Below are positions 24,500 through 36,250 of a stretch of 64,000 nt of DNA, in pieces; the first letter of the stretch is position 1; each line of letters begins with the position of its first letter. The notes beneath the pieces were generated by a model. That model did no database searches, had not been told where the DNA came from, and saw nothing but the letters and a program-made list of their open reading frames with translations. Origin of the DNA: Isoetes taiwanensis. Lineage: Eukaryota > Streptophyta > Lycopodiopsida > Isoetales > Isoetaceae. Position numbers and translations under genes: made by a program. The stretch covers positions 10,187,284-10,251,283 of the forward strand of contig JAJEKV010000052.1 of the NCBI GenBank assembly GCA_021234155.1, given 5' to 3'.

Positions 24500-25735
24500 T
24501 GATTTTAGCCTTTTTTTTTCAATGGTCAACAACCAATGGCTCACAAAAAAAAGCCCTTTTTTGTGCGTGTGGTGCATAATGGTCAACAACCAATGGCTCA
24601 CAACAAAAGCCCTCTTTTTGTGTGTGTGGTGCATAATGGGCACATGAAGGGCTTGAAAATCAATGGCTCACAACAAAAGCCTTTTTTTTGCGTGTGGTGC
24701 ATAATGGTCAACAACCAATGGCTCCACAACAAAGCCCTCTTTTGTGTGTGTGGTGCATAATGGGCACATGAAGGGCTTGAAGGGCGCATGTAGTGAGTTC
24801 GGCCAGCCGGCAACACATTTCTTATCATAACCCGATCGAGCTCGTTTGAGATGATTTTTATTGCGTTGGAAAGCTCTCTCCGAGATCTTTTTTTATAAGT
24901 GTATGATATGGATATGTTTGGTTAAGTTATTTATGCTAAAACAGCAATTTTTCGGTCGGGTTTGGTAGGCTTTTCACATCCTACCGGTGATTAATCTGAG
25001 GATTGTGCTATTGGATATTGTTTTATGGCTCATTCGAATGAAGCTTGCAAAAATTACCATGCATTTTTAGATTTTGAGGGGTTATTAAGCAAATTCAAGG
25101 CTTCTAGATCCTTGTGCTAACAAGCGAAAAGTTTCCCACTTTGGTTTCTCACCACAAGAATCCATGGAGGCCAAATGTCTTTGTTAAATTCGGTTGAAAA
25201 ATGTTTGTGTATGGGTGTTGCAAACTTTATGACTTTCGAATAATGGGATCAATCTGCTTTCTATCTTTATGGTAACTTTTACTTATGTTCTATTTGTTTT
25301 ATTGTGATGAAATTCAAAAGCTACAGGTGATGAAAGCCTCAAATGAATTCTAGTTTTTTTCTGGTTTGAATTGGGGGTGACATCCCTAAGGCCCCGAAGA
25401 GGCCAATTTTTTTTTTTTTGCAACACAAACCATTAACGTCCAACATATTAAAATTAAATCCCCTAACACATAACAACCAACACATAACAACCATTACCAT
25501 TGACATTAATTAACACAACCATTGGGTCCAGCAAATTTAAATTAAAATCCCCCTTAAACCCCCTTTGGTTTGGGTGCATATTCACACGGGGGTGACTCCG
25601 GGCAGCGAGAGCCCTCATAATTGTATTTTGCACGTACGAAATCAACACCATATAGTATTCCGCTTGAAATCTTATAGTATTTTGCGAATCTTGTTATACA
25701 GTATAGCAAATTTTGTAATTGTATACCCCACAAAC
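24500..25735 (+). repeat. 1.24-kb dispersed repeat, copy 2
   Basis: Direct copy of 15384-16625. The 5' tandem unit is expanded to about four copies (24510-24770). Compared with copy 1 it reads CG or CGG at several places where copy 1 reads CAG, for example ACCGGTGATT near 24983 versus ACCAGTTGATT near 15774. Confidence 0.75.
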
Positions 25736-25932
25736 GAGGAACTTTACGTACGGTGTAGATTAAGGAATAAGGGGTGAATATGCCTATCCAACAGCTAGCC
25801 TTCTTTGTAAATATTAGCTAATATCGTGTTTGTATGGTGAATTCCACCTTGAACTACATCATATCTTTCAATATCTAATTTGTCCATTTTGTCCAGCCAA
25901 ATGACTCGCATTAACTTATATTTGCCATTATG

Positions 25933-25960
25933 CCCGGCAATGCCTGGCACCCGTTACTAA
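25933..25960 (+). mobile_element. Helitron-type 3' terminus (decayed)
   Basis: CCCGGCAATGCCTGGC forms a near-hairpin, followed by CACCCGTTACTAA and then T. Helitrons end in a short GC hairpin about 10 bp before CTRR and insert before T. The terminus matches the one at 28677-28703 in layout (GGCACC-TTACTA). Its stem would be perfect if CCGG were CCAGG. Confidence 0.5.
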
Positions 25961-27464
25961 TACAAATTAAATTTCAATCCTTTATTATAAAGTTTTAGTG
26001 TATGTCGTGCATAAAACCCTAAAACTTTCGACGGCCCAGATTTGATGAAATCAATGGAAGAGATGACGCCACGTAAGATTCTAGGGTTTTTTTTGGGCTA
26101 GGGTTAGCGAGGGCACCTTCGAGCTAGGGCGGCAGTAGCACCTTCGTATTTGTTGCTCGTTTGGGATCCGTTCCACGTGCCCATGCCCTCGCACCAAAGA
26201 TGCTTTCGCTTCTCATATGTCGCCCGGCCGATATATCGGGCCCGTTTTCATGTCTGGCCGAACTTACAGACGGTAGAAGAAAGGGTAGACAAACGGGGCT
26301 AGATAAAAGTATGATCCGCTTTGGGTGGATGCCGTTGTTCCTCCATCAAACAAACGACATGATATTGAATTGACGAGCTCGGATGGATTGGTGGATGGTG
26401 GAAATTGCCCATTCTCGCTCTAAATCTATGTTATAAAGCAAACAAATCTTCAATCGGAACCACTTCTATTTGGATATCCGTAGCTTCATCTCTAGCTATT
26501 CGGATGGATGGTAAGTGTTGTTTTCTTGACTAATAAAGGCCTTGAGGGATTGTTCTTCTTACGAAAAAGCATCTAATAATTTTGCAAGATGAATTTGGCT
26601 AATTCGAACTTGATCAAGGTATGCTTAAATCTTCTTTCATTTTAAAGTTTACATAGGTCCGAGGAGTTCTTGATATTGGTATTTCCGGTTGAGCGAAAAT
26701 GCCATTGGTGCTTCTGAGGAAAGGTCTTGAGTTGGAGCCATTGGTCATTTTATTGGTATTTTCAGTTGAACCTTGGTGCCATTGGAAATTAAAATTGTGT
26801 AAGTCATATCCAATTATAGCATAAACAGATTGTTTTGTTGAAGCTTCAGAGATAATGAACAGTTATTCATTTGAAGCTTACGCATGTTGATATCTATTGT
26901 GGGTGGCTTATAGCGGTGGGCCTAAGGAAGTGTGAGCAGTCTTGAGAATTATAGGTTTATCCTTAAATCTTATTCATGGCAGCTTTCTTTCTCAGCAGTG
27001 CTGGATTTTGGCTATGTGGTTGGTTTCTTTTTCAAAGGAAATGAAGACAAACTTCAGTTTGTAAATATGCCATCCCCTGCTACTGTATAGCCCCTATGCA
27101 GCTTCCATGTGAAAAAATTAGTATGTTCTTTTCTGTTTCTCTGTTTCTTTCTAGAGTTAATATCGATGGCAATTTTTCCTTTTATGTGATGATTCAAAAT
27201 CAATTATTATTATGTGTACAAACAATAACAATGAGTGTACTACCTTGCAGATTTGGAGAACGAAAGTGATGATTTGTTATAAGTAGTTGGAAACTCAACA
27301 CGAGATAAACATGTTTCTCTTAGCTAACGCAACAAGCGAGGTTTTGTGTCCAGCATGCCTCAAATTTTGAATCTCTCTTTCAGGGTCAATGTATATAGAA
27401 GTTTAACTGCAATGTGCCCATTGCAGAATTATTGTCTAAGCTATTGGCATGAGAAAGAAAATGA

Positions 27465-27731
27465 ATGGTTCTATCTTCTTTCTTCCCTTGCATTGGCACC
27501 ACAATTACTTGTTTTTACATTGAATTTTTGAAGAAGGCTGATGAGAGAAATCCGGAGGTGCAACCCCTATGCCCTCGGCCCACATCTAGAGTTAGGTTAG
27601 CATCATTTCTCCATGGTAAAGAAGCCATGGAAATAATTATGGTCGTGCTTCCACTTTATCGAAATTCAGATTATTGTTACAAATTGGAGAAGATAGAACC
27701 AGCATTGTCTACCAGTGACGTGGGACAATAA
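27465..27731 (+). CDS. Possible captured exon, unrecognised
   Basis: The frame contains KKADERNPEVQPLCPRPTSR, then FLHGKEAMEIIMVVLPLYRN, and stops at 27729-27731. Composition is protein-like after the first 25 residues, and a possible acceptor precedes it, but no family is recognised. If the Helitron borders are right, this is a plausible gene fragment carried by it. Confidence 0.25.
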   Translation: MVLSSFFPCIGTTITCFYIEFLKKADERNPEVQPLCPRPTSRVRLASFLHGKEAMEIIMVVLPLYRNSDYCYKLEKIEPALSTSDVGQ

Positions 27732-28125
27732 ATCTTCACAACAGGTTAGCATTTGCTGCAGTTTGAAAAGCTGAGTTAAGCAATAACAAATGATGTAATA
27801 TGTTGTAATATGTATGATATGTATGATATGCATTATTAATGTTCTCTTTTCTTATCATTGGCTTATCATTTACAAGTTCCACACCACATGTCCATCAAGC
27901 TTAGCAAATTTAACTTCTATGTAACATACTACAAAACACTACAGACATGTACATGAAATTCATGTAGAGGTTTCCAACAATTATAGGACCCATATTTCTA
28001 TATTTTTAAATGGGCAGACTCTAACAATAGGGCAATAGGGCAAGGATGCACCATAAAACAAAAGGGCATATTATATATAAATATTTCATAGGCAACTTTA
28101 ATACCCCTTCAACACGCTTCATGTC

Positions 28126-28137
28126 AAAAAAAAAAAA

Positions 28138-28168
<31 letters not shown>

Positions 28169-28170
28169 CA
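28126..28170. repeat. A-run followed by (CA)n microsatellite
   Basis: About 29 A residues (28126-28154) followed by seven to eight CA units. Confidence 0.9.
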
Positions 28171-28703
28171 TAGAACACAAGGGGATAAAGAATAATGACA
28201 ACATGGATATACAACAAATCCATTGCACAACAAACATAACAATTTTTTTCTTTTTACATGAGCTTCGCAATCACCTCACTATGTTTTTATGCCTTAGAGA
28301 AAGAAAATGCTGATCTTAAAAATGTTATTTGAATAAAGAGTGAGCTGAGGTTGAAGTTGCCTTTATCTTTGGGACTTCTTGCCACAATAAAATTGTTGCC
28401 ATTGTTATTCTTCATTTATTGTGCGCACCATTCTATTCAATTGCATTCTTTCAAACTGCCAAAAAATTGGCCAATAAGACATACACTAACATCTATACTG
28501 TTGCTTTCTCATGAGAGAATCTCAGCACATGGTCATCGTTAATATAGAATTTTTCTTAGAATATTTTAATGATTAACAACCTCCTTCCTCCTTCCTAGGT
28601 ATTGCAATGATGAAGGACCGCCTATAGCTCCGCAACCTTCTTCCTTCCTAGGTTTACAAATGACTCTCAACTTATACCCAGCAACGCTGGGCACCATTAC
28701 TAG

Positions 28704-29601
28704 TAATGTTATATGGTGCTATTAAAGAAACCTGTATTTTGGTACATGAAATGTTCGTTGCTTTTGCATGCTTCTAAGCTAAGCATAACCGTATTCTTTT
28801 TAAAGTTTTCTTCAATTAATTAGCTTCATATACTTGCAGGCACTGTATTCAATCTTAAGAGCTTCACAAGTGTAGGTACATGATATCGGATTTTGATTTC
28901 ATGTCTTTAGATATTAAGTGTGCATGTTTTTCTTACCTGTTGATGCCTTGAAAAACAGTCCAATCTAGAAACTCTAAATTTTGTTATTTTAATAAGGTAT
29001 GGAAATGGGAACCAGAAGGTGATCCTGGTCCAAAACTGGAAGGGAACTTCAAATCCACAAATGCCGAAGTAAAACAGTGAATGGCAGCCGCAAGAATGCC
29101 CTTTGCTTTGCCGTGGAAGATAAGACAATCCATGCAAGAACCATGTAAGGATCCATGCCGGATTTGGAAGCTAACATCGGCTATCGTTGACGTGCCAAGA
29201 TCTTGGATTATAGGAAACAAAAAACCATTAGTACATGCTTTGATTAAAGTAGGCCAACAATGCAAGTAGACCGGTAACAATCGTCTTAACTATGCATTGG
29301 ATGTTCGATCTTCCACAAAATCGTAATTCATCACAACCATAAACCAATACACTAAGAAGCTCCATGCTTTATTTCATTTTTATTCACTTCGCGCCTCACT
29401 AACCCTAAACCTTTCATCACTCTATTAAATCTTTAAACACAATTACATTACACGTCCACGTCCGTGACTAATGCCCGACATCGACACGTTTCTAGTTGTA
29501 ATTGTACCATCTTTGGTGCTATTTAGAGTTAGTATTTGTATTAAAATGTTTTAGGTATACATACAATACAAGTCAGTGTTGAGAGGTAACCCATCGTCGG
29601 A
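28704..29601. other. No gene recognised; probable 5' flank of the next gene
   Basis: No domain was seen. A plus-strand stretch (about 28995-29270) has some protein-like words (WKWEPEGDPGPK, then MAAARMPFALPWKIRQSM) interrupted by a stop; no family can be assigned. Confidence 0.4.
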
Positions 29602-29910
29602 ATGCTGATGTTCCGGGTAAGGGCCGCCTCCTTTTCTGCCGGCTTTGCCACAGCGGCGGCCATAGCTATGTACTTCCTTCAAAGGGATGTGAACGCTAGT
29701 CATCAGATACTCAGTCAGCAGGTTGGTTTCAAAATATTTCTTTTGTTTCATTATGTGTCTTTAGGCCTTGATTCTATCGAAAGAGGAACCCCTATGTTCT
29801 TGCAGGCAGATAAGTATTATAGTGTATTGGATGAGCGCATCTCAAAGCTCGAAAGTGCTAGCAAAGAATTTATTTCGTCCAGACCACATTCCGCAGTTGG
29901 GCAGGTCTGA
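29602..29910 (+). CDS. Small plant protein with one N-terminal membrane segment and a helix; two exons
   Basis: Exon 1 (29602-29721, 40 codons) encodes MFRVRAASFSAGFATAAAIA, then MYFLQRDVNASHQILSQQ: an arginine-containing N-terminus followed by one hydrophobic helix (residues 10-26). It ends CAG|GTTGGT. Exon 2 starts at 29806 after TTGCAG in matching phase and encodes a polar, probably coiled helix, ADKYYSVLDERISKLESASK, then EFISSRPHSAVGQ. The reading frame stops at 29908-29910, although CAG|GTCTGA there could also be a donor. The pattern of an RxRAASF-A-GFA start, one membrane helix and an SxLE-type coil resembles small uncharacterised plant membrane proteins, possibly organellar. I know no function. 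Two in-frame ATGs (29602 and 29608) are possible starts. Confidence 0.6.
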   Translation: MLMFRVRAASFSAGFATAAAIAMYFLQRDVNASHQILSQQVGFKIFLLFHYVSLGLDSIERGTPMFLQADKYYSVLDERISKLESASKEFISSRPHSAVGQV

Positions 29911-31302
29911 ATTCAATACCTTCTATGATGTGCATCATGTCGTTAGAATGATTTTAGCTTTATGTAAATCATGACCATCGTTCATTTGAATTTCTAAACT
30001 GCTATTATGTGCAAAGAGGGAGCAGAATGAGCTAGAACACGAGTTTTTAATTTATGTCTTCTGTATGGACATAAATGGGGCCTGAAGAGACTTGACCATA
30101 TTTGTATTTCTGGCAGAAAAGATTAACATATTTTACTTCATATGCCATAATTGGAAGCTATTATTGTGTACACTAAGTGTGCTGAAAATGGACCTTGCGG
30201 AATTTTGTTAATTCAACTTTAGCAGACTATAACTTGGACAATAGGCAGATGACATTAGCAATCTTTGTTCTGCCTTTGAGGCAGACAGAATAAAGATTAT
30301 CTTTGTCTGATAACTTTCAAACAAATCTGCTATTGGTCCAGTAGAGCTCTCCCAAAGCCTGTCTATCGATTACATCATTGTATAACTTTAAATTGCAGAA
30401 TGAAGACATTTTTTGTTATGTTGGTGGCATTTTGTTCAGACTCATAATATGCTTGTCCTGTTGTCCATGATCTCAGGATAATTCGTAGGAGCAAAGGGGG
30501 CCACAATAAGGTTGCTGAAGGTTATGCATAATATTAAGGCAGCTGGTTGTCTGAGGATTCTTAGGAGCAATGTCTGCCACAATAAGTTTTGCTGAAGGTT
30601 ATGCATATTACTCCAATGGCAGCCGGTCATTGTGGAATTTTTGACATTACAATAAAGTGATCCTAATTTTGCAAAACCTTGCTTATTCTTTTGAGGACTA
30701 AGTGTTTCATTTATATGAGAATGGGATCACTAGAATATGAAAGCTGCAGACTTAGTGTTGGCATCCTGTATTTGATACAATTTGTTTTCTATATTCTGAC
30801 CAGGTGTTGGTTTAAAAGATCTACATTGCATATGTGTTACATGAGGATGGGATTTGTTGGCGTCTTGTATTGGCCTCTTTCTTTCACATTTCCGTAAAAA
30901 ATAAAAAAAATGTTTTGGGCTTGAAACAGTATAGTTGTAAGCTAAATGAGGAAAATAATTTGATTTACATCACAGTTATATGGTTTTTCAAAAGTTTCAG
31001 GCAGTTGTTTTGCTTTGGGACTGGAGAACTTGCTGTGTAATAGGGACAGCTAAAAATTTCAGGCAGTCTTTTTGTTGGAGAGCTTATTAAACAGACAGAT
31101 TCAAATGTTTTTGAATCTGATTGTAGCATTACCTAGAAATGAATGTCTTTGATCTCCAAAAAATAACTTTATATACTTACAATGAATAATGTACAAGCCA
31201 ATTTATTATGGGATTACCTAGATCCCTTATTAGTTAACTCATCAGCATTTCTTAGGCTGAATGATTAATAAAGAATAGGTTAGCAGACATTGTTGTAGCA
31301 TA
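29911..31302. other. Spacer between convergent genes
   Basis: No domain was seen. Two copies of a ~75-bp unit with CCACAATAAG and GCTGAAGGTTATGCATA lie at about 30488-30637. The 3' UTRs of the upstream small gene and of the TPX2-like gene (opposite strand) probably lie here. Confidence 0.4.
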
Positions 31303-33463
31303 TCACGAAACTGCTGTGTCTTCTGTTTGCTGCTGCTTCACGTATGATTTTCTGGTATGAAAGTTAGGTTCCTTTGGAACTGTGAGCTTTTTGGTGGATC
31401 TGCAAGGACAGTTCAAATCAGTAAAACCTTTTCAGCACTAAACATGGTAATGAAATGGGTTCTACCTGTGAGGCTTAAATGGGCGATCAAACAGTGGCAT
31501 TTTTTGTGCCCTATACGCTATAGTCTTCTCTTGCACACAATTGTCAGATCCCGCTTGTATCTTGGTGATCTCCTTTCGCACTGTAAAATCCTTAGACGAA
31601 ACCTGCAGAGGATTTCCCATTTTCAATCATGTCTCATCGCTACTGAAAATGCCTTTTGAGAATTACCTTTGCCTCTGCGAAAGAAAATTGTAGCGGAATA
31701 TATAAGCCATCTTTCTGAGCTAGGTATTGTTCCATCTTCTTCTGGAACTCAATCTCTTTTACTGCACCTCTTTCCTACGAAAAGGGAATAAAGATTTTTT
31801 AAGAACACTGTGTTGATTTTGATTTTCAGCTCAAACTATAGATTTCTGAAGATTTGCAAAAATGCAACGAGCTTTTACCTCTGTTCTTAGCCTGAAAGGT
31901 TGTGGGCAGGTTACTCTGATCTTCTTGGCTTGTCTGGCCTGCCCATACATAGCAATCTTTGAAGATATTGGTGAAGAGAGACCTGCCTGACAAGGAAACA
32001 GGATCGGTTTTAGAAAGAACTCATGTCTTCCTGATTAAGGGAGGATTTTTCCTTACAGAAGTAGTCTTTTGTGCAGGTTCTTTTCTGCATAGTTCAGAAT
32101 CTGCACTTTTCCTGCATTGGGAATTTACTCAATAAGCTCGCGGTTTCTCTGGAAACCAATAAAACGGAGAATAACAACTTAAGTTACCTCTTCTTGCCTT
32201 GGTTGTTTTCTGCTGTTGAAGCCTTTGGATCGTCTGTGCCATTAGCTTCTGTACCTGCTGGTTGAATTTTATCCGGGACTTTTGGATCAAAACTAGAAAG
32301 GCTCCTTGCAACTCTGTTTATTTTTCTAATTGGTTTCCTAGCCTTGGGCACCTCTTTTGAAGCATCATCATGCAAGGCAAGATGTTGCAATACAGATTCA
32401 AGGTGTTGAACAAGAACCCTATTTGCAGGATCAGGATTTACATTCTGTTCTGGCTGATGAGCCAAAGGTCTCCCTTGTGCTTTAGGTTCTGCTTTGCAAT
32501 CAACTGTGTGAGATTTCAGACATGCATTATTCCCAGATTTAACCTGTGCAGGGACTTTAGATTCAAGCACAGGTTGGGCCTTAACTTCTTCCAGCACTTT
32601 ACTAGCAGAAGAGGTCCAGGAAGCAGATTTAGTAAGCCTGGTTGGCTGAGCCCTTGGTTTAGCAGGGGATCTAACAACCATATCTACCCTTTTCATCTCC
32701 TTGGGCATGGGATTTTCTGTTATCCCATTTGTTTCTGAAACCGTCCTCAAATTTGCTCCTGCATTCATGCTTCTGCTAACATGCCTCATTCCATTATTAG
32801 GGTTCTCATTTTCTGATACATCGTCTGATCTGGAAATGGAACCTGATTTCTTCACTGGGAACATATTTTTCACCTTCATTAGCTGCATTGAAGCAGCTTG
32901 CTTGGGTATCTTTGGAGGCTTCTTACAAAAATCTGTGCTGCTGCAAATATTATAAGATGACATTAGATGAATTCTCTGTTAAGACAAGGCACCATCGGAT
33001 TCTCATATAAGAGATCTTAGAAATTACCCAACAGTTGGATGAATAGATGCATTCGATATGGATGAAATCTCGTTTGTAGAACTAGTCCATGTTTTATCCT
33101 GCAAAATGACAAATTTGCCCGTCATACAACAATTTTAGATCTTCTGCCAATGAAATGGAAAGATCTAAAGACCTTTTGATTCTTGTACATTTCCTGAGAC
33201 AATTGGGCCATGTGTTCAAGGCGAGGTCCTGTGGAAATAAAAATGCCTCATTTATAAAATCCAAAGCGCCGGAATGAGAAACAGAGAAAGGAAAAACAGG
33301 TAGAGGTACCTTGATTGTGGAGGAACCAATTATCCACATCCGGTGCATCATCTGGGGCATTAAAATCGTAGTATTTGGGGGCCTCAAAACTTTCGTAGAA
33401 ATCATCGGGAACAAATGCGCAATCGCCAGCGGCCAAACCCAGCTCAAAATCATCCATGTTCAT
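31303..33463 (-). CDS. TPX2-like microtubule/spindle protein, nine exons
   Basis: TPX2-family proteins bind microtubules, nucleate and bundle spindle fibres and activate Aurora kinases. Nine minus-strand exons fit GT-AG borders and phases throughout: 33310-33463, 33173-33228, 33028-33098, 32188-32940, 32057-32111, 31879-31986, 31667-31774, 31466-31602 and 31303-31399. They sum to 1539 nt (512 residues plus stop). The N-terminus (MNMDDFELGLAAGD, then DDFYESFEAPKYYDFNAP) is the acidic/aromatic block that precedes Aurora binding in plant TPX2. Exon 4 is a long, basic, disordered region. Exon 6 ends RVTCPQPFRLRTE and continues in exon 7 with ERGAVKEIEF, a classic TPX2 repeat. Exons 8-9 join as RPFKPHRSTKKLTVPKEPNF, the family's most conserved C-terminal signature. 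Arabidopsis TPX2 is longer (about 750 residues), so this is nearer to the shorter TPX2-like members. The last exon could instead be spliced further. No frameshift or stop interrupts it. Confidence 0.85.
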
Positions 33464-33540
33464 GCCCTCATGCAAGCTCCGGCGGATTGGAAAGGGATCC
33501 GATTGATAGATTATAACAGAGTGATGAGAAGTAGAGGGGA

Positions 33541-33614
33541 TGACCGTTGGCCGATTTTATTGATGGCCTAAGCAGGACCGTTTGCAAATACAAGCCAATT
33601 GTGTGACCGTTGGA
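33541..33614 (-). promoter_or_regulatory. Three MSA-type (mitosis-specific) promoter elements
   Basis: Upstream of the TPX2-like ATG (33463), the minus strand contains TCCAACGGTC (33605-33614), an AACGGTC core at 33576-33582 and GCCAACGGTC (about 33542-33551). The first is a full match to the plant MSA consensus YCYAACGGYY, bound by three-repeat MYB factors that drive G2/M genes; the other two keep the AACGG core. They sit about 80-150 bp from the start codon, as in known mitotic genes, and fit a spindle protein. Confidence 0.7.
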
Positions 33615-33619
33615 ACTGG

Positions 33620-35734
33620 ACCACTTTTACATGTTATTTCCTCCCATCCCTTGGGCTTCTAAACCTAGGGTAGTAAAGAGATGCTTCTCCATGACCCAAA
33701 TTACTTTCTTTTCTAGGACACAAATGGCTCTATTGCTAACAAGGTGATGCCCACAGAGGTTGCCCTCTCGTGGCCCGAAAGTGTGTTTCCGTGTTCTTTG
33801 TTTTGTTGTTTCGTGTTGGATCTTGTTTGCTGAATGGTATGAACATAGGGATTTGAAAGAAGGAAAGAGGAAGTAGTGATAACTTCATAGTAACTAGAAA
33901 CGTGTGCTCGAAAATACCGAGCACTAGTCATGGGTATGTGGTGTTTATAGATGTTCTAGGTGATCCATAGGTGGAACGTTGTATGCGAAGATATGAAGGC
34001 ATTAGAGTTTTTTTGGGATCATTTAGGGGTCTTGTAAGAGTATTTTGGGGGGGCTGCCACGTAGGATCCCGAACCCTCCCCCCCCCCCCCCCATCCACAC
34101 CTAACTTTCACTCTCCCCTAACCTAACTTTTCCCCCTCCAAACCTAACCTTCATACCTAACTTTGCAATCATTATTTCCTAACGACCACAAAATTTGATG
34201 ATTACATCCAAGATTTTCCCTTTCCCACCATCGCGGTTCAACGCCATCAAGCTTGCTATCGCGCCATCGACCTTGCCATCGCGTCGTTGAGCTTGCTATC
34301 ATGCCCAAGCATCGTTTAAATTCGAATTAGGGCGGGTTCTCGCCAGCAAATAGAGTGAAATTTTTCACTCTGTTTGTTGGCAAGAATCTTCTTAATTCTA
34401 AGCTCGGCTCTGGTACTTAGTTTTTTGCAATCTCAATGGCAAAGGTATTTGGTTTTCGAATTCTCATCGCATTCTTTTGAGTGTTTTTGTTTTTGATACT
34501 TCTGTTTCAGGATCAAACTAATTCTGAGGGTCATGCAAGTGACAAAAAGATGCCTGCCTTATAGGAATAAGTTCACTTGGAAGCAACCAATAGATGAAGA
34601 TGTATTCCGAGCTTCTAGAGTCATGAATATAGATCTCTGGACTAAAGGGCAACTGTATCCTTGTGATCCTTTCACTCGAGCCCATCTAAACTTCCACTCT
34701 GCATCCGGTCTCATTGAATTTCCTTGCAAGGGTCAGCAAGGGTTACTCGGTTAATGTAATAATTTGATTAATGGTAATACTGATCCACATTTGCGGGCTA
34801 TGTATAACCACTTGTATGGATTCAATTGAAAAGTTTTATCAGATGTTAATCAGCTCCAACAGACGAACTACTTGATGTCTCAACAATGCCACAAGCTCAA
34901 TAAATTGGAGGTAGAAAATAAAAAATCGGTGACGGAGATGAAGCACTGCAACAAGAAATGAAGAGGGTTGCGCAAGCAAATGATTCCCTCCACAAGTGAG
35001 TCAAAAGAATGAAAATAACTCCACTGGGTTCAGGGAAAGGGCAAGAAACTTGAAGCCCATAAATGGGATATGCTTCTGATAACCCCTAAGTAGACAGTTT
35101 CTTCTCGGAGACCTTCTCTTCCAATACCTCTCATTCTCCTCGTTTTCCAGTATGGAGCTTCTCTTCCTCAGGATCTATTTGCTCCTCTCCTGTTGAGACA
35201 GGACATTCTATCTGAGTGACCTGCACAGTTGAAGAAGAACCGGCATCTTGGTTTGACTTACTGTAAATCATGTATATGTTGAACATAATATCTATGCTAT
35301 AAAAACTTCTTTGCCTTCTTGCCTGCACAGTTCTGCAGGTAGTCTCTTCAAAAACCTCCTAATTCGGTCTTGATCAGCCTTCAGAAATATCTTAATTAAA
35401 GCTTGCATGCTCAGTAAAGGCAAATCAGTCACATGACATGGTTTCAGGTCAGGTCCCGTATGCATTGGTAGACACATTATACTCTGCCATAACGTCTACT
35501 GTCAAGCAAAAATTATTGTATAGTAGCTGCATCAATTGGCTCCTCTATCTCCTCCTCAAACTCTTTTGGATGCTTCTGACGAAAATCCCATTTTTTCTCT
35601 ACTATATTGTCATACCATGTGCTAAACAACTCCCATGCCTTGTCTGATCTACTCTTTATCATTCTCGTTGAGCAGCGCCTCGATTTGTGATAGTTTGAAG
35701 GTGAGTGCCTTAGTAGCGGCTTGATATGCAAGAG
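33620..35734. other. Mostly unassigned; short ORFs and a C-run
   Basis: A 15-base C-run lies at 34078-34092. After a possible acceptor near 34511 a plus-strand frame (34533-34754) reads ITLRV-type sequence then FTWKQPIDEDVFRASRVMNI and ends in a stop. Around 34850-35000 a glutamine/lysine-rich helical stretch suggests a coiled coil. Minus-strand frames at 35131-35731 are acidic. None match a family I recognise; remnants of a retroelement gag or of a host gene are possible. Confidence 0.35.
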
Positions 35735-36250
35735 TGAGTAACACCGTGGCTACGGTGCGAAAATAACACTTTCATATTTTATGTTATACACAAGTTCGCA
35801 CCGTGGCTACGGTGCAAAAGTAACAGTTCCACATTTTATGTTATACAAATTTTTGCACCGTGACTACGGTGCGAAAACAACACTTCCTTATTTTATGGTT
35901 GCCATACAAGAAGAGGTTCAATTGAAGGGAGGAAGTTGATGAGGATGCTTTCAGTAATTCAAAGCAATGAACATTGATATTTAGGCAATAACAACTCTTT
36001 TTGTTTCATTAAATTTTGAGTAGTGTTTTGTGAGTTCAAAAGTAGTCTCTCGTTAGTTATTGTCAAATTGACTATGAAAGAGTGGGCACAATGGTTATAT
36101 GTATCCATTGGGCTGTGGACATGGCAAATTCGCACTGTAGCCACGATCCAAAAAAAAGAAAAGAAAAAACCACAGTAGTTACAGTGCGAAATGCATGTTT
36201 CTATTGGGCTGTGGACATTGCAAATTTGCACTGTAGCAAGGCTTAAAAAA
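35735..36250 (+). repeat. Palindromic CACCGTGGCTACGGTG repeat cluster, left
   Basis: Three tandem units of about 64 bp (35735-35905) each carry GCACCGTGGCTACGGTGC or a variant, then AACA(A)CACTTCC and ATTTTATGTTATAC. A second part (36100-36250) has CATTGGGCTGTGGACAT-GCAAATT words followed by half-palindromes. The same two-part family occurs at 42855-43335, so the clusters bracket the PPR region. Confidence 0.75.

Larger units (their letters stand above)
25978..28703 (+). mobile_element. Candidate non-autonomous Helitron, 2.7 kb
   Basis: The 3' end is convincing: a perfect 6-bp stem CCCAGC-AAC-GCTGGG (28677-28691), then CACCATTACTAG, followed by T. The proposed 5' end, A|TCCTTTATTATAAAG at 25978, fits the TC start and AT-rich lead of plant Helitrons but rests on little else. 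No Rep or helicase domain is visible inside, so the element would be non-autonomous. It contains an A29 run joined to (CA)n at 28126-28170 and a possible captured exon near 27500. Confidence 0.5.

Noticed and set aside
15384-25735. Interpretation as one complete LTR retrotransposon
   Set aside because: No gag-pol remains between the copies, flanking 5-bp duplications do not match, and the interval holds unrelated insertions.
28995-29270. Plus-strand stretch with CKDPC and tryptophans as a CHCH-type protein
   Set aside because: Only one Cys pair, an internal stop and no second helix; too weak to call.
32370-32955. Plus-strand frames of 122 and 84 codons
   Set aside because: Antisense of TPX2-like exon 4, which has splice and family support on the minus strand.
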